Shown here: positions 1 to 5,985 of the stretch, piece after piece
Position numbering within the stretch: position 1 is the stretch's first letter
Layout of the letters: each line of letters opens with the position of its first letter
Assembly (NCBI GenBank): GCA_027488715.1
Contig: JAIYBD010000025.1
Coordinates: 1-11,565, forward strand
Direction: 5' to 3'
DNA: 11,565 bases
DNA from: Bacteroidota bacterium
Lineage (GTDB): Bacteria; Bacteroidota; Bacteroidia; UBA7662; CANHCV01
The notes under the pieces: model-generated
Databases searched by the model: none
Told to the model about the DNA's origin: nothing
The model's input: the letters and a program-made list of their open reading frames with translations, nothing else
Made by a program: the position numbers and the translations under genes

Positions 1-267
1 TACGGATGCCCATAGAATATTGTGTTCATCAATTTCTTCCGGAGTGCAAATTCCAATTCCGTAAGTAATGGCCTGTTCTAAAATGAGTTGTCTCAAACGG
101 TCCCGATCCTTTTTCTTCACCACCTTCGAATCGGTTAGGTCGGGTAAATCGTAATTTTCTGGAAGCCAAACTGCGGCAGCAACGACTGGTCCTGCCAAAC
201 ATCCACGACCGGCCTCATCGCAACCAACGTGACGCCATGTTAGGCCATGTTCCTCAATCCAATTCAT
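1..267 (-). CDS. rnhB: Ribonuclease HII, N-terminal part (gene runs off the window)
   Basis: RNase HII cleaves RNA in RNA/DNA hybrids and nicks 5' of single ribonucleotides misincorporated into DNA; it is cytoplasmic. The 89 visible codons contain the family signature GCDEAGRG at residues 15-22. D17 and E18 are the first two acidic residues of the metal-binding active site, followed by LAGPVV and the conserved LTDSK at 44-48. The remaining catalytic aspartates would lie in the missing C-terminal part. The ATG at 265-267 is the natural start: it shares ATGA with the stop of the upstream hydrolase gene, so translation is probably coupled. RNase HII proteins are usually about 200 residues, so a little under half is present. 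The family call is firm; the gene is truncated only by the window edge. Confidence 0.96.
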   Translation of the reverse strand, partial: MNWIEEHGLTWRHVGCDEAGRGCLAGPVVAAAVWLPENYDLPDLTDSKVVKKKDRDRLRQLILEQAITYGIGICTPEEIDEHNILWASV

Positions 268-977
268 GATTTTCCATCGTATTCGTACATGGCCATGTGG
301 CCAACGCCTTGCATGATAAAAATATGGGTTGGTGGAAGGCACTTACTTGTTTCATCAATTTGCCAAGGTTCAATACTTTCATCCTCCGTTCCTACGAAAA
401 ACAACGCCCGTTCGCCAAGTTGAGAAAGAATGGACGTTCGATCTGGTCGATCTCGCATGCTTAAGCTAGCTTGGATAACTGTTTCTGGTCGAATGGATTT
501 TGCTCTTTCCTTTAAGATGGAGGTAACAGATTCAAAACGTTCTCGGTTACTTTGCGCAAATAAATTCTGATGGAATCCATCTAAAAATAGCGTGGTTCCC
601 TTTTCTTTCACCAATTCGATTAGTCGTGTTCGATTTTGTTGCTTCATAACACCATCGGCACAAGCATGGCTATTGATGAGCCAGAATTCGGCAATTCGTT
701 GGTGCTGTTGTTCGGCCATGGCCAAACCGATGTATCCACCCATACTATGGCCGGCTATGGATATCTGGTGAATATTCATGGAATCAATCCATTGCCAAAG
801 TGCAATAGCTTCTTCCTCAATTCCTAAAAAATCTTCCTGAACTCGTCGCCCAAATCCCGGCAAATCGGGAGCCAGAATTCGATATTTTTTACTCCAATTG
901 GCCAGCTGGGGTTCCCAAATGCGGGAATCCTCCATAAACCCATGAATGAGTAATAAATAAGGACGTTGGTCTTCCAT
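264..977 (-). CDS. Alpha/beta hydrolase fold protein (esterase-like)
   Basis: A 237-residue alpha/beta hydrolase, probably cytoplasmic since no signal peptide is visible. The oxyanion-hole motif HGF is at 12-14 and the DLPGFG segment at 38-43. The nucleophile elbow GHSMG is at 76-80 (Ser78). The likely acid is Asp199 in GTED, and the base is His227 in GVGH, so the triad looks complete. The substrate cannot be read from the sequence; this fold covers esterases, lactonases, C-C hydrolases and MenH-like enzymes. A GTG directly precedes the ATG, but I chose the ATG (975-977). It overlaps by one base the TGA (977-979) that ends the re-read LysM frame upstream, a typical coupled TGATG junction. Downstream it overlaps rnhB through ATGA. 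Confidence 0.9.
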   Translation of the reverse strand: MEDQRPYLLLIHGFMEDSRIWEPQLANWSKKYRILAPDLPGFGRRVQEDFLGIEEEAIALWQWIDSMNIHQISIAGHSMGGYIGLAMAEQQHQRIAEFWLINSHACADGVMKQQNRTRLIELVKEKGTTLFLDGFHQNLFAQSNRERFESVTSILKERAKSIRPETVIQASLSMRDRPDRTSILSQLGERALFFVGTEDESIEPWQIDETSKCLPPTHIFIMQGVGHMAMYEYDGKS

Positions 978-1081
978 CACGGCCTAATTTTTAACTGTTG
1001 GCCCAATTTTAATGCTGGACTACTCAAACCATTTCTTTGAAGCAAGTCATCCACTTTGATTCCATATTTTTTTTTTTTTTT
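977..1081 (-). pseudogene. Detached C-terminal half of the last LysM domain of the upstream glucosaminidase
   Basis: In the same frame as the glucosaminidase gene, beyond its TAA, codons 1066 to 980 read YGIKVDDLLQRNGLSS and on to LGQQLKIRP, then TGA at 977-979. This is a recognisable second half of a LysM domain: YGI, a DLL.RNGL core, and a closing LGQ.LKI strand. It aligns well with the intact preceding repeat (YGIRLSSLRRKNQL). The stop overlaps the hydrolase ATG by one base (TGATG), as expected if this was the true gene end. It has no start of its own and is presumably untranslated as the sequence stands. It is either a recent remnant or part of an intact gene hidden by a sequence error at 1067-1084. 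Confidence 0.75.
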
Positions 1082-1083
1082 TT
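1067..1083 (-). repeat. 17-base poly-A tract (poly-T on the plus strand)
   Basis: Seventeen consecutive T's on the plus strand, the longest homopolymer in the window; other runs reach only 7 to 8. On the coding strand it is T followed by A17, read as TAA and five AAA codons. Stop plus lysines take the place of the middle of a LysM domain. The segment between GET and YGI is seven codons, the same number as in the intact repeat upstream. Because the stop is made by the T before the run, changing the run length cannot restore reading. Confidence 0.97.
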
Positions 1084-2263
1084 AAGCGGTTTCTCCTTGA
1101 AGGACCGTATGGAATTCGGGCAGTTGGTTTTTAGGAGTGGAAATGGGTGTTGAATCGATGGGTTTAGGTGGAACGATAACTTTTTTTGGTATGGAATCGT
1201 TGGAAGCACCGCTGATGGTGCTGGGTTGTTTCACGATGGTGTCGCCCGGTTGATATTTTGGCGTAGTATCGATCTTTGGTTGAAGTTGAATTTTTCGTTT
1301 CTCGATATCTTCAACACTTCGTGTTTTCGGGGCAGTTTCTGATTTTTTTCGAAGGAATAAAATGCTCCCTTCCGCCGGTTCCTGTCCTTCTTCCAACTGG
1401 TTTTTCCTTCGCAGCGAACTCAATCGAATTCCATACAATTGAGAAATCTGCCATAAAGATTCAGTAGCACCCACTTTATGGTAAGGTGTTCGAGCCTTTC
1501 TTCGTTTGGGTTTTAAATAAACCACTTCACCGGGCTCGAACAGGAATTTTTCCTTGGGTAAATCGTTGTATTTGTAAATCTGCCAAGGCATCATTTGGAA
1601 TTTATCGGCAATGCTCAATGGGCCTTCATCGTTTTTTTGAACGGCATAAGCATCAATCTCATTGTATTTGATGATTTGCTTAACAACTTTTGCATCCAAA
1701 TGCTGTTTTGGAATAGGTTTCGCTTGCTGAACGATATTCTTCAGACCATTTTCATCCACCAAATCGTATTGCATCAACTGCATTTTTTCAATCAAATCGA
1801 TGAGTAATTGGGCGTAGTTAGGATTGGTGGCGTACCCGGCTTTTTTGAGGCCTAAGGCCCAACCGCGGTAATCCGTTTTATCTAAATCAAACAAAAACGA
1901 ATACCGCGGACGGGTTCGTAAAAAGTTACTGTGGTCGGTAAAACTCTCTTCAGCACTGCCATAAACCCTGAAACATTCCCCAATGGTATCGTCGTCCATG
2001 TACATTTTGGGTCCTTTCCAATCCTTATGGCACTTGATTCCAAAATGGTTTTTGGCTTCAGTAGAAAGTTGCGAATTTCCCGAACTGGATTCCAAAATAC
2101 CTTGGGCCAATGTAATAGAGGCGGGAACCCCTGTTCGAATCATTTCGGAAATGGCAATGGCCTTGTATTTCTCAATGTACTGTTCCTTGGTTTGTCGGGT
2201 ATTCACCTGAGCCGAAGCCAGGGTACAAAAAATAAAAGAAAGAAGTAAAACGAGGTGTTTCAT
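1082..2263 (-). CDS. Secreted glucosaminidase with LysM repeats, prematurely stopped
   Basis: A probable peptidoglycan hydrolase of 393 residues as written. Residues 1-19 form a signal peptide ending ASA before QV. Residues about 27-165 match the FlgJ/AtlA-type N-acetylglucosaminidase domain, with probable catalytic Glu58 in QGILESSSGNS and the conserved NHFGIKCH at 72-79. Then come LysM-like repeats, about 205-252 (degenerate) and 260-306 (clear, with SLWQISQLYGI). A Ser/Thr/Pro/Lys-rich linker (about 307-382) follows, then the opening of another LysM (FHTVLQGETA). The protein stops there, at TAA 1082-1084, directly before 17 A's. The same frame resumes with the rest of the LysM and stops at 977-979, so the ancestral protein was probably about 428 residues. 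The start at 2261-2263 is supported by the signal peptide and the ATGA overlap with the methyltransferase stop; a longer upstream reading would run inside that gene. Confidence 0.88.
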   Translation of the reverse strand: MKHLVLLLSFIFCTLASAQVNTRQTKEQYIEKYKAIAISEMIRTGVPASITLAQGILESSSGNSQLSTEAKNHFGIKCHKDWKGPKMYMDDDTIGECFRVYGSAEESFTDHSNFLRTRPRYSFLFDLDKTDYRGWALGLKKAGYATNPNYAQLLIDLIEKMQLMQYDLVDENGLKNIVQQAKPIPKQHLDAKVVKQIIKYNEIDAYAVQKNDEGPLSIADKFQMMPWQIYKYNDLPKEKFLFEPGEVVYLKPKRRKARTPYHKVGATESLWQISQLYGIRLSSLRRKNQLEEGQEPAEGSILFLRKKSETAPKTRSVEDIEKRKIQLQPKIDTTPKYQPGDTIVKQPSTISGASNDSIPKKVIVPPKPIDSTPISTPKNQLPEFHTVLQGETA

Positions 2264-2895
2264 TTTTTTTGAAGAAGGGTTAGCCCATCGCGTAACGGTA
2301 AAATGACGGAGGTTACCCGGGCATCGTTGGCTATTTTCTGATTGAACTGTCGAAGGATGACGGCATCTTTTTGCTGGTTGGTAGGATCGGTTACCGTGCC
2401 GTACCAAAGTACATTGTCGATGATCATTAATCCTCCGGAGCGAAGAAGGGATAATCCCGCTTCGTAATAGGCGGGATATTGTTGCTTTTCGGCATCAATA
2501 AAAATGATATCGAAAAGGTCTTGGCATTGTTCCATCCACGCCAAGGCATCTCCACAATGGAAATGGATGCGTTGAGTTTCTGGATAATCTTTTAAAATTC
2601 TTTGGGCTTTTACCCAATGTTCTTCATTTTTTTCTAGGGTAATTACCTTTCCGTTTTCACCTACGCCCAATGCAAAGGCTAGGGCGCTCTGTCCGGAAAA
2701 TGTTCCAACATCCAATACCTTTCGAGCGCCCATCAACTGGGCTAGCATCCGTAAAAACTGGGCTTGGGGAACATCCGAAACCATGTGGCCATAGACCATT
2801 TCCCATTGGCTTTTTTTCCAAACTTGTTGAAAGGCCTCTGGTGCTTGCCCTACATGGTTTTCGATGTATTCCATGATGGATGGATGAACAATCAT
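2260..2895 (-). CDS. Class I SAM-dependent O-methyltransferase (CCoAOMT / TrmR-like family)
   Basis: A 211-residue soluble methyltransferase of the metal-dependent O-methyltransferase family, which includes caffeoyl-CoA/catechol methyltransferases and the bacterial tRNA 5-hydroxyuridine methyltransferase TrmR (YrrM). SAM-binding motif I is VLDVGTFSGQS at 60-70, with the acidic ribose-binding position E88 in TLEKNEE. The metal-site signatures are IFIDAEKQQY at 131-140 (Asp134) and IIDNVLW at 158-164 (Asp160, Asn161). The size and full motif set argue for an active enzyme. A tRNA-modifying role is plausible for a housekeeping copy like this, but the substrate is not shown by the sequence. The start ATG shares ATGA with the M16 peptidase stop, and its own TGA shares ATGA with the glucosaminidase start inside an A8 run. 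Confidence 0.92.
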   Translation of the reverse strand: MIVHPSIMEYIENHVGQAPEAFQQVWKKSQWEMVYGHMVSDVPQAQFLRMLAQLMGARKVLDVGTFSGQSALAFALGVGENGKVITLEKNEEHWVKAQRILKDYPETQRIHFHCGDALAWMEQCQDLFDIIFIDAEKQQYPAYYEAGLSLLRSGGLMIIDNVLWYGTVTDPTNQQKDAVILRQFNQKIANDARVTSVILPLRDGLTLLQKK

Positions 2896-4121
2896 GATTC
2901 AGGATAATAGGTTAATCGACTCAATCGATCGGGGTGAATTTGTTCGTTGGCGCAAGCCAATAAATCGGCTGATGTGATGGAATCGATGGCTTTGAAAACT
3001 TCTTCTAAGGAATCAATCCTTCCAAAGTCCAACATATTTTTAGCTAAGGCAGCGATCAACCCCTGACGACTTTCTTCTCCCATCAGCACCTTACTTTTGA
3101 ATTGTGTTTTGAAACGATGCAATTCACCGGAAGAAAGGGCCTTGGTACATAGTTTCATCAGTTCCTTGTCGATGAGTCCTTCAATTTTATGGGCGTATTT
3201 GGGATCAGAACTAAAGAAAATATTGAACAAGCCAACATCGGTCATGGGATTGTATTGGGCTTCAATTTGATAAACCAATCCCACTTTCTCTCGGATATTT
3301 AAGTTTAGACGGGAATTTGCGTTATCGCCACCAAGTATGGCTGTAAGCAATAACATGGGAATTCGACTGGGTTCGGAAGCGGAAAAGGCCAATCCACCTA
3401 AATTTTTATAGACTTGTTGGCAGTTTTTGGCCTCTTCAAGTTGAAAGGGTGTTGCGCCTTGGAAAGGCTTTCGTTTCGGAGCCGCACCGGTTGGCATGTA
3501 TTCTACATATTTTTCAATCGCAGCAATTACTTTACTCAATGGCCAATTACCGGAATAAGCCAACACTGAATTTTCGGCGGTGAAATATTGACGGTGGAAA
3601 CTTGCCACCATATCGGAGTGAAAATGAGATACCGATTTTTCGGTTCCCAAAATGTTGGTTCCGAGCGAAGTCCCCATGAAAAGCTTTTCTTCAAAAACAT
3701 CGAAAATTTGTTCGTCGGGACTATCCTGATACAAATGAATTTCATCGATGACCACCGATTTCTCTTTTTCCAATTCCTTGGTGGGGAAAGTAGAAAAAAA
3801 GTACTGGTCTAGAAGTAAGTCCAACGCTTTTCGGGTATGCGGATCGATGAAGGAGGCATACAAACAAAGTTTTTCTTTGGTGGTGTAGGCGTTCACTTCA
3901 CCGCCAACTTCATCGAGGTAGGTATTGACTTTGTGGGCACTGCGTTTCTGTGTTCCTTTGAAAAGAAGATGTTCGGTAAAATGTGCCAATCCATTCTCGG
4001 CATCATTTTTTTCATCGCGGGTGCCCACATTTCCCACGAGGGCCCAATGCCCTACTTGGGTATGTTTAATGCGCTGGTGAACCAGTTGCAATCCGTTGGC
4101 GAAGCGATGGATGTGAATCAT
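2892..4121 (-). CDS. M16 family zinc metallopeptidase (processing-peptidase-like)
   Basis: A 409-residue single-unit M16B-type peptidase resembling bacterial PqqL/YmxG and mitochondrial processing peptidase beta subunits. The inverted zinc motif HFTEH is at 47-51 (His47, catalytic Glu50, His51). The third ligand is probably Glu127 in VVIDEI, 76 residues later, the usual spacing. Conserved NAYT at 77-80 follows GGEV. In the C-terminal half, NIREKVGLVYQI carries the Arg and Tyr typical of the substrate-binding lobe, so this looks catalytically competent. No signal peptide is visible, suggesting a cytoplasmic enzyme. The start ATG (4119-4121) lies 39 bases after the ATL stop, one of the few real gaps in the window, and a TAnnTTTG element sits just before it. 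It overlaps the methyltransferase through ATGA. The natural substrate is unknown. Confidence 0.95.
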   Translation of the reverse strand: MIHIHRFANGLQLVHQRIKHTQVGHWALVGNVGTRDEKNDAENGLAHFTEHLLFKGTQKRSAHKVNTYLDEVGGEVNAYTTKEKLCLYASFIDPHTRKALDLLLDQYFFSTFPTKELEKEKSVVIDEIHLYQDSPDEQIFDVFEEKLFMGTSLGTNILGTEKSVSHFHSDMVASFHRQYFTAENSVLAYSGNWPLSKVIAAIEKYVEYMPTGAAPKRKPFQGATPFQLEEAKNCQQVYKNLGGLAFSASEPSRIPMLLLTAILGGDNANSRLNLNIREKVGLVYQIEAQYNPMTDVGLFNIFFSSDPKYAHKIEGLIDKELMKLCTKALSSGELHRFKTQFKSKVLMGEESRQGLIAALAKNMLDFGRIDSLEEVFKAIDSITSADLLACANEQIHPDRLSRLTYYPES

Positions 4122-4125
4122 AAAA

Positions 4126-4133
4126 CAAAGGTA
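4126..4133 (-). promoter_or_regulatory. Candidate Bacteroidota -7 promoter element upstream of the M16 peptidase
   Basis: On the minus strand the 8-mer TACCTTTG matches the Bacteroidota -7 consensus TAnnTTTG. Only four bases (TTTT) separate it from the ATG, so a transcript starting here would be leaderless or nearly so. No TTTG is seen 19-21 bases upstream. One consensus match is weak evidence, but its position in one of the few gaps between genes makes it worth listing. Confidence 0.35.
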
Positions 4134-4160
4134 CGTTGGATCATCGGAAGGGTAGGGAAA

Positions 4161-4493
4161 TTACTTAAAAAGCTCTTCGGGATTCCAGAAATGTTTTTCA
4201 AAATCAACGATTTGATTTTCTTGGATGGTTAATCCTTCTTGCAATAATCGTTCTTCCATTTCGGTTGGGGAGGAGAAATGCATTTTCCCGCTCAACAATC
4301 CGTTTCGATTTACGACGCGGTGAGCGGGAACATCGTTTTGTTGATGACTGGCATTCATGGCGTAACCAACTGTTCTGGCGCTGCGGGGATGTCCGAGAAA
4401 CGAGGCAATAGCGCCATACGACGTTACTTTTCCCGGCGGTATTTGGCGAACCACCTCCCAAACTTGCTCAAAAAAGTCGGTATTGGAACTCAT
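4161..4493 (-). CDS. Alkyltransferase-like (ATL) DNA-binding protein, MGMT fold without the reactive Cys
   Basis: A 110-residue protein matching the C-terminal DNA-binding domain of O6-alkylguanine-DNA alkyltransferases. PPGKVTSYGAIA at 19-30 carries the Tyr (26) that helps rotate the damaged base. SARTVGYAM at 38-46 carries the equivalent of the Arg finger (Arg40). The active-site motif, normally PCHRV, is PAHRVV at 56-61, so Ala57 replaces the alkyl-accepting Cys. The protein cannot do suicidal dealkylation. Known ATLs bind O6-alkylguanine and hand it to nucleotide excision repair. I chose the ATG at 4491-4493 because it forms an ATGA overlap with the upstream small gene; in-frame ATGs further upstream (4500-4502, 4524-4526) lie inside that gene and would add a non-homologous extension. 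mfd, another excision-repair factor, lies about 6.5 kb away. Confidence 0.93.
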   Translation of the reverse strand: MSSNTDFFEQVWEVVRQIPPGKVTSYGAIASFLGHPRSARTVGYAMNASHQQNDVPAHRVVNRNGLLSGKMHFSSPTEMEERLLQEGLTIQENQIVDFEKHFWNPEELFK

Positions 4494-4690
4494 CGAACAC
4501 ATTTCACCACCATCACCACCAAGCAAAGGAGGAACATGATGATGCTAATTTTATTAATGCCGTGCATCACTTTTAAATTGATGTTTCGGCTTTTTTTCGC
4601 CCCAGGGCGAAAAACATCGACCCAATAACTGAGAAAACCAGACTTTTGGTAGTTTTGATTGGTTTCGGGAGTTTTATTTTCGTTTTCCAT
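4490..4690 (-). CDS. Small single-pass membrane protein (DUF6728-like)
   Basis: A 66-residue protein easily missed because a larger unreal reading in the same frame runs back into rodA. The N-terminal part (1-40) is polar, with SGFLSYWVDVFRPG and a basic RN.NLK stretch. Then comes NLKVMHGINKISI at 38-50, leading into one hydrophobic helix at about 48-63 (IIMFLLCLVVMVV). The MHG.N.ISI-plus-helix pattern resembles short Bacteroidota proteins that I recall as DUF6728; that assignment is from memory. The ATG (4688-4690) lies 29 bases after the rodA stop, and its TGA makes an ATGA overlap with the ATL gene, which strongly supports a translated gene. Position next to rodA suggests co-expression with elongasome genes, but no function is known. 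Confidence 0.8.
   Translation of the reverse strand: MENENKTPETNQNYQKSGFLSYWVDVFRPGAKKSRNINLKVMHGINKISIIMFLLCLVVMVVKCVR
4593..4614. repeat. Perfect 10-bp inverted repeat inside the small membrane-protein gene
   Basis: The plus strand has TTTTTCGCCC, two bases (CA), then GGGCGAAAAA, a perfect 10-bp inverted repeat capable of a tight hairpin on either strand. It encodes the FRPGAKK region of the 66-residue protein. There is no following T-run on the minus strand, so it does not look like a classical terminator of the genes here, though it could cause pausing or affect RNA stability. Confidence 0.7.
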
Positions 4691-4719
4691 CTTTCTATAA
4701 CAATAAATCCAACAGAAAG

Positions 4720-5985
4720 TTAACGCATGGTGCTTCGCATTCCGGCATCCATTCGTAAAAGAATTGCCATTAAAATGGAAAATGCCCAAAGCGAAGAACC
4801 TCCGTAGCTGATAAATGGCAAAGGAATTCCAATTACGGGAAGAATTCCCATGGTCATTCCCAGGTTGATCAATACGTGAAAAAAGATGATGGAAGCCACA
4901 CCATAAGCGTAAATACGGCCGAATTTGGTGGGCATTCGTTCGCCAATGTGGATGATTCGAAACAGCAGCAGACCAAACAAAATGATAAGCACGGTGCTGC
5001 CTACAAACCCCCATTCTTCACCAATGGTACAAAAAATAAAATCGGTGGTTTGCTCGGGAACATAATCGAACTTGGTTTGGGTTCCGTTGAGCCATCCTTT
5101 CCCCAAAAATCCTCCAGAACCAATGGCAATAAGCGATTGATTAACGTTGTAACCCGCCCCCGAAGGGTCTTCAATTTTACCAAGCAACAGGAGAATACGA
5201 GTTTTTTGGTGTTCTTGTAAAATATTTTCAAAGGCATATTGAACTCCGTAAATAATGGCCGTTGAGGCTCCAGTCCAAGTTATAGCTGTAATGGTTGCTT
5301 GCTTCTTTCGGCGGGAAAAGAGCACATAAAACAACATGAACACACCTACAGAACCGTAGAGGTAGGGGGCCGGAATGAGGATAGAAAGGACAATGGCAGC
5401 AATGGTAGCCAATCCCAAGACGAGGTAAATGATGCTCAAGCCCTCCCGTTGCAAGACAAAAATAAAACTAGCGTAAACCAGGGCTGAACCCGTATCTCGA
5501 GAGAGAATGATCAGGAATGCCGGTACCAAAATGATGAAGGCAGAAATGAGCTGGGTGGTTTGGTTTTCCAAACGAACATCGTAACTGGAAAGGTAACTGG
5601 CCACCATGAGACAGGTTGCCAATTTGGCAAATTCGCCGGGCTGAAGCCCGACCGGTCCGATTTGTATCCACGCTTTTGCTCCATTTACCTCTTTACCGAG
5701 GAAAATGGTGGCGACCAGAATGCCCAGCATAAGGATGTAAGAAATGGATGCCATTCCTTCGAAAAGTCGGTAATCCATGGAGAAAAGAACCACGAATAGA
5801 AAAACAGAGGTGAGGATCCACACGGCCTGTCGGCCAGCTGCGTGTTCCCAATTGAAGGGCCCGCCCATCTGTGGACTGTACACGGCGGCATGAATGGCTA
5901 CCCAGCCAATCAAGACCAAGGCCAACATGAGGATCAGCGTTGGGCGATCGATGTACTTGAAAGGGTTTTCCTGTTTACCGGCCAT
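4720..5985 (-). CDS. rodA: RodA, SEDS-family peptidoglycan glycosyltransferase of the elongasome
   Basis: A 421-residue polytopic inner-membrane protein that polymerises lipid II into glycan strands together with PBP2 (mrdA, directly upstream). SEDS signatures are intact: WIQIGPVGLQPGEFAKLA at 106-123, and SRDTGSALV at 162-170. The run GAGYNVNQS to GSGGFLGKGW follows at 277-298, and FDYVPEQTTDFIF at 306-318 contains the conserved extracytoplasmic Asp315. The closing signature is FISYGGSS at 391-398. It is longer than E. coli RodA (370), mainly from extra hydrophobic sequence in the middle (about 185-260). RodA rather than FtsW is supported by the mre/mrdA context. The ATG (5983-5985) lies 52 bases inside the end of mrdA. 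The next in-frame Met (20) is within the first membrane helix, so the overlap appears real. Confidence 0.97.
   Translation of the reverse strand: MAGKQENPFKYIDRPTLILMLALVLIGWVAIHAAVYSPQMGGPFNWEHAAGRQAVWILTSVFLFVVLFSMDYRLFEGMASISYILMLGILVATIFLGKEVNGAKAWIQIGPVGLQPGEFAKLATCLMVASYLSSYDVRLENQTTQLISAFIILVPAFLIILSRDTGSALVYASFIFVLQREGLSIIYLVLGLATIAAIVLSILIPAPYLYGSVGVFMLFYVLFSRRKKQATITAITWTGASTAIIYGVQYAFENILQEHQKTRILLLLGKIEDPSGAGYNVNQSLIAIGSGGFLGKGWLNGTQTKFDYVPEQTTDFIFCTIGEEWGFVGSTVLIILFGLLLFRIIHIGERMPTKFGRIYAYGVASIIFFHVLINLGMTMGILPVIGIPLPFISYGGSSLWAFSILMAILLRMDAGMRSTMR

Noticed and set aside
1067..1083. Poly-A17 as a phase-variation switch for the glucosaminidase.
   Set aside because: The TAA is formed by the T before the run and the first two A's, so gain or loss of A's leaves the stop in place.
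2260..2270. A8 run at the methyltransferase/glucosaminidase junction (CAAAAAAAATGA) as a -1 programmed frameshift site that would fuse the two proteins.
   Set aside because: The -1 frame does lead into the next gene, but a fusion would bury a signal peptide behind a cytoplasmic enzyme. Simple ATGA termination-reinitiation explains the arrangement.
3837..4232. Plus-strand open frames, such as the 131-codon one over the M16 peptidase start and the 139-codon one over mreB (9857-10276).
   Set aside because: They lie opposite strongly supported genes, have no family features, and reflect the reverse-strand reading of those genes.
4691..4719. CTTTCT...AGAAAG inverted repeat (6-bp arms, 17-base spacer) filling the gap between rodA and the small gene, as an operator.
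   Set aside because: The arms are short and low in complexity, with no promoter match next to them; chance is likely.
4490..5014. A long minus-strand open frame of 174 codons running back into rodA.
   Set aside because: Its upstream two thirds lie out of frame inside rodA and resemble no protein; only the last 66 codons, from the ATG at 4690, are a plausible gene.
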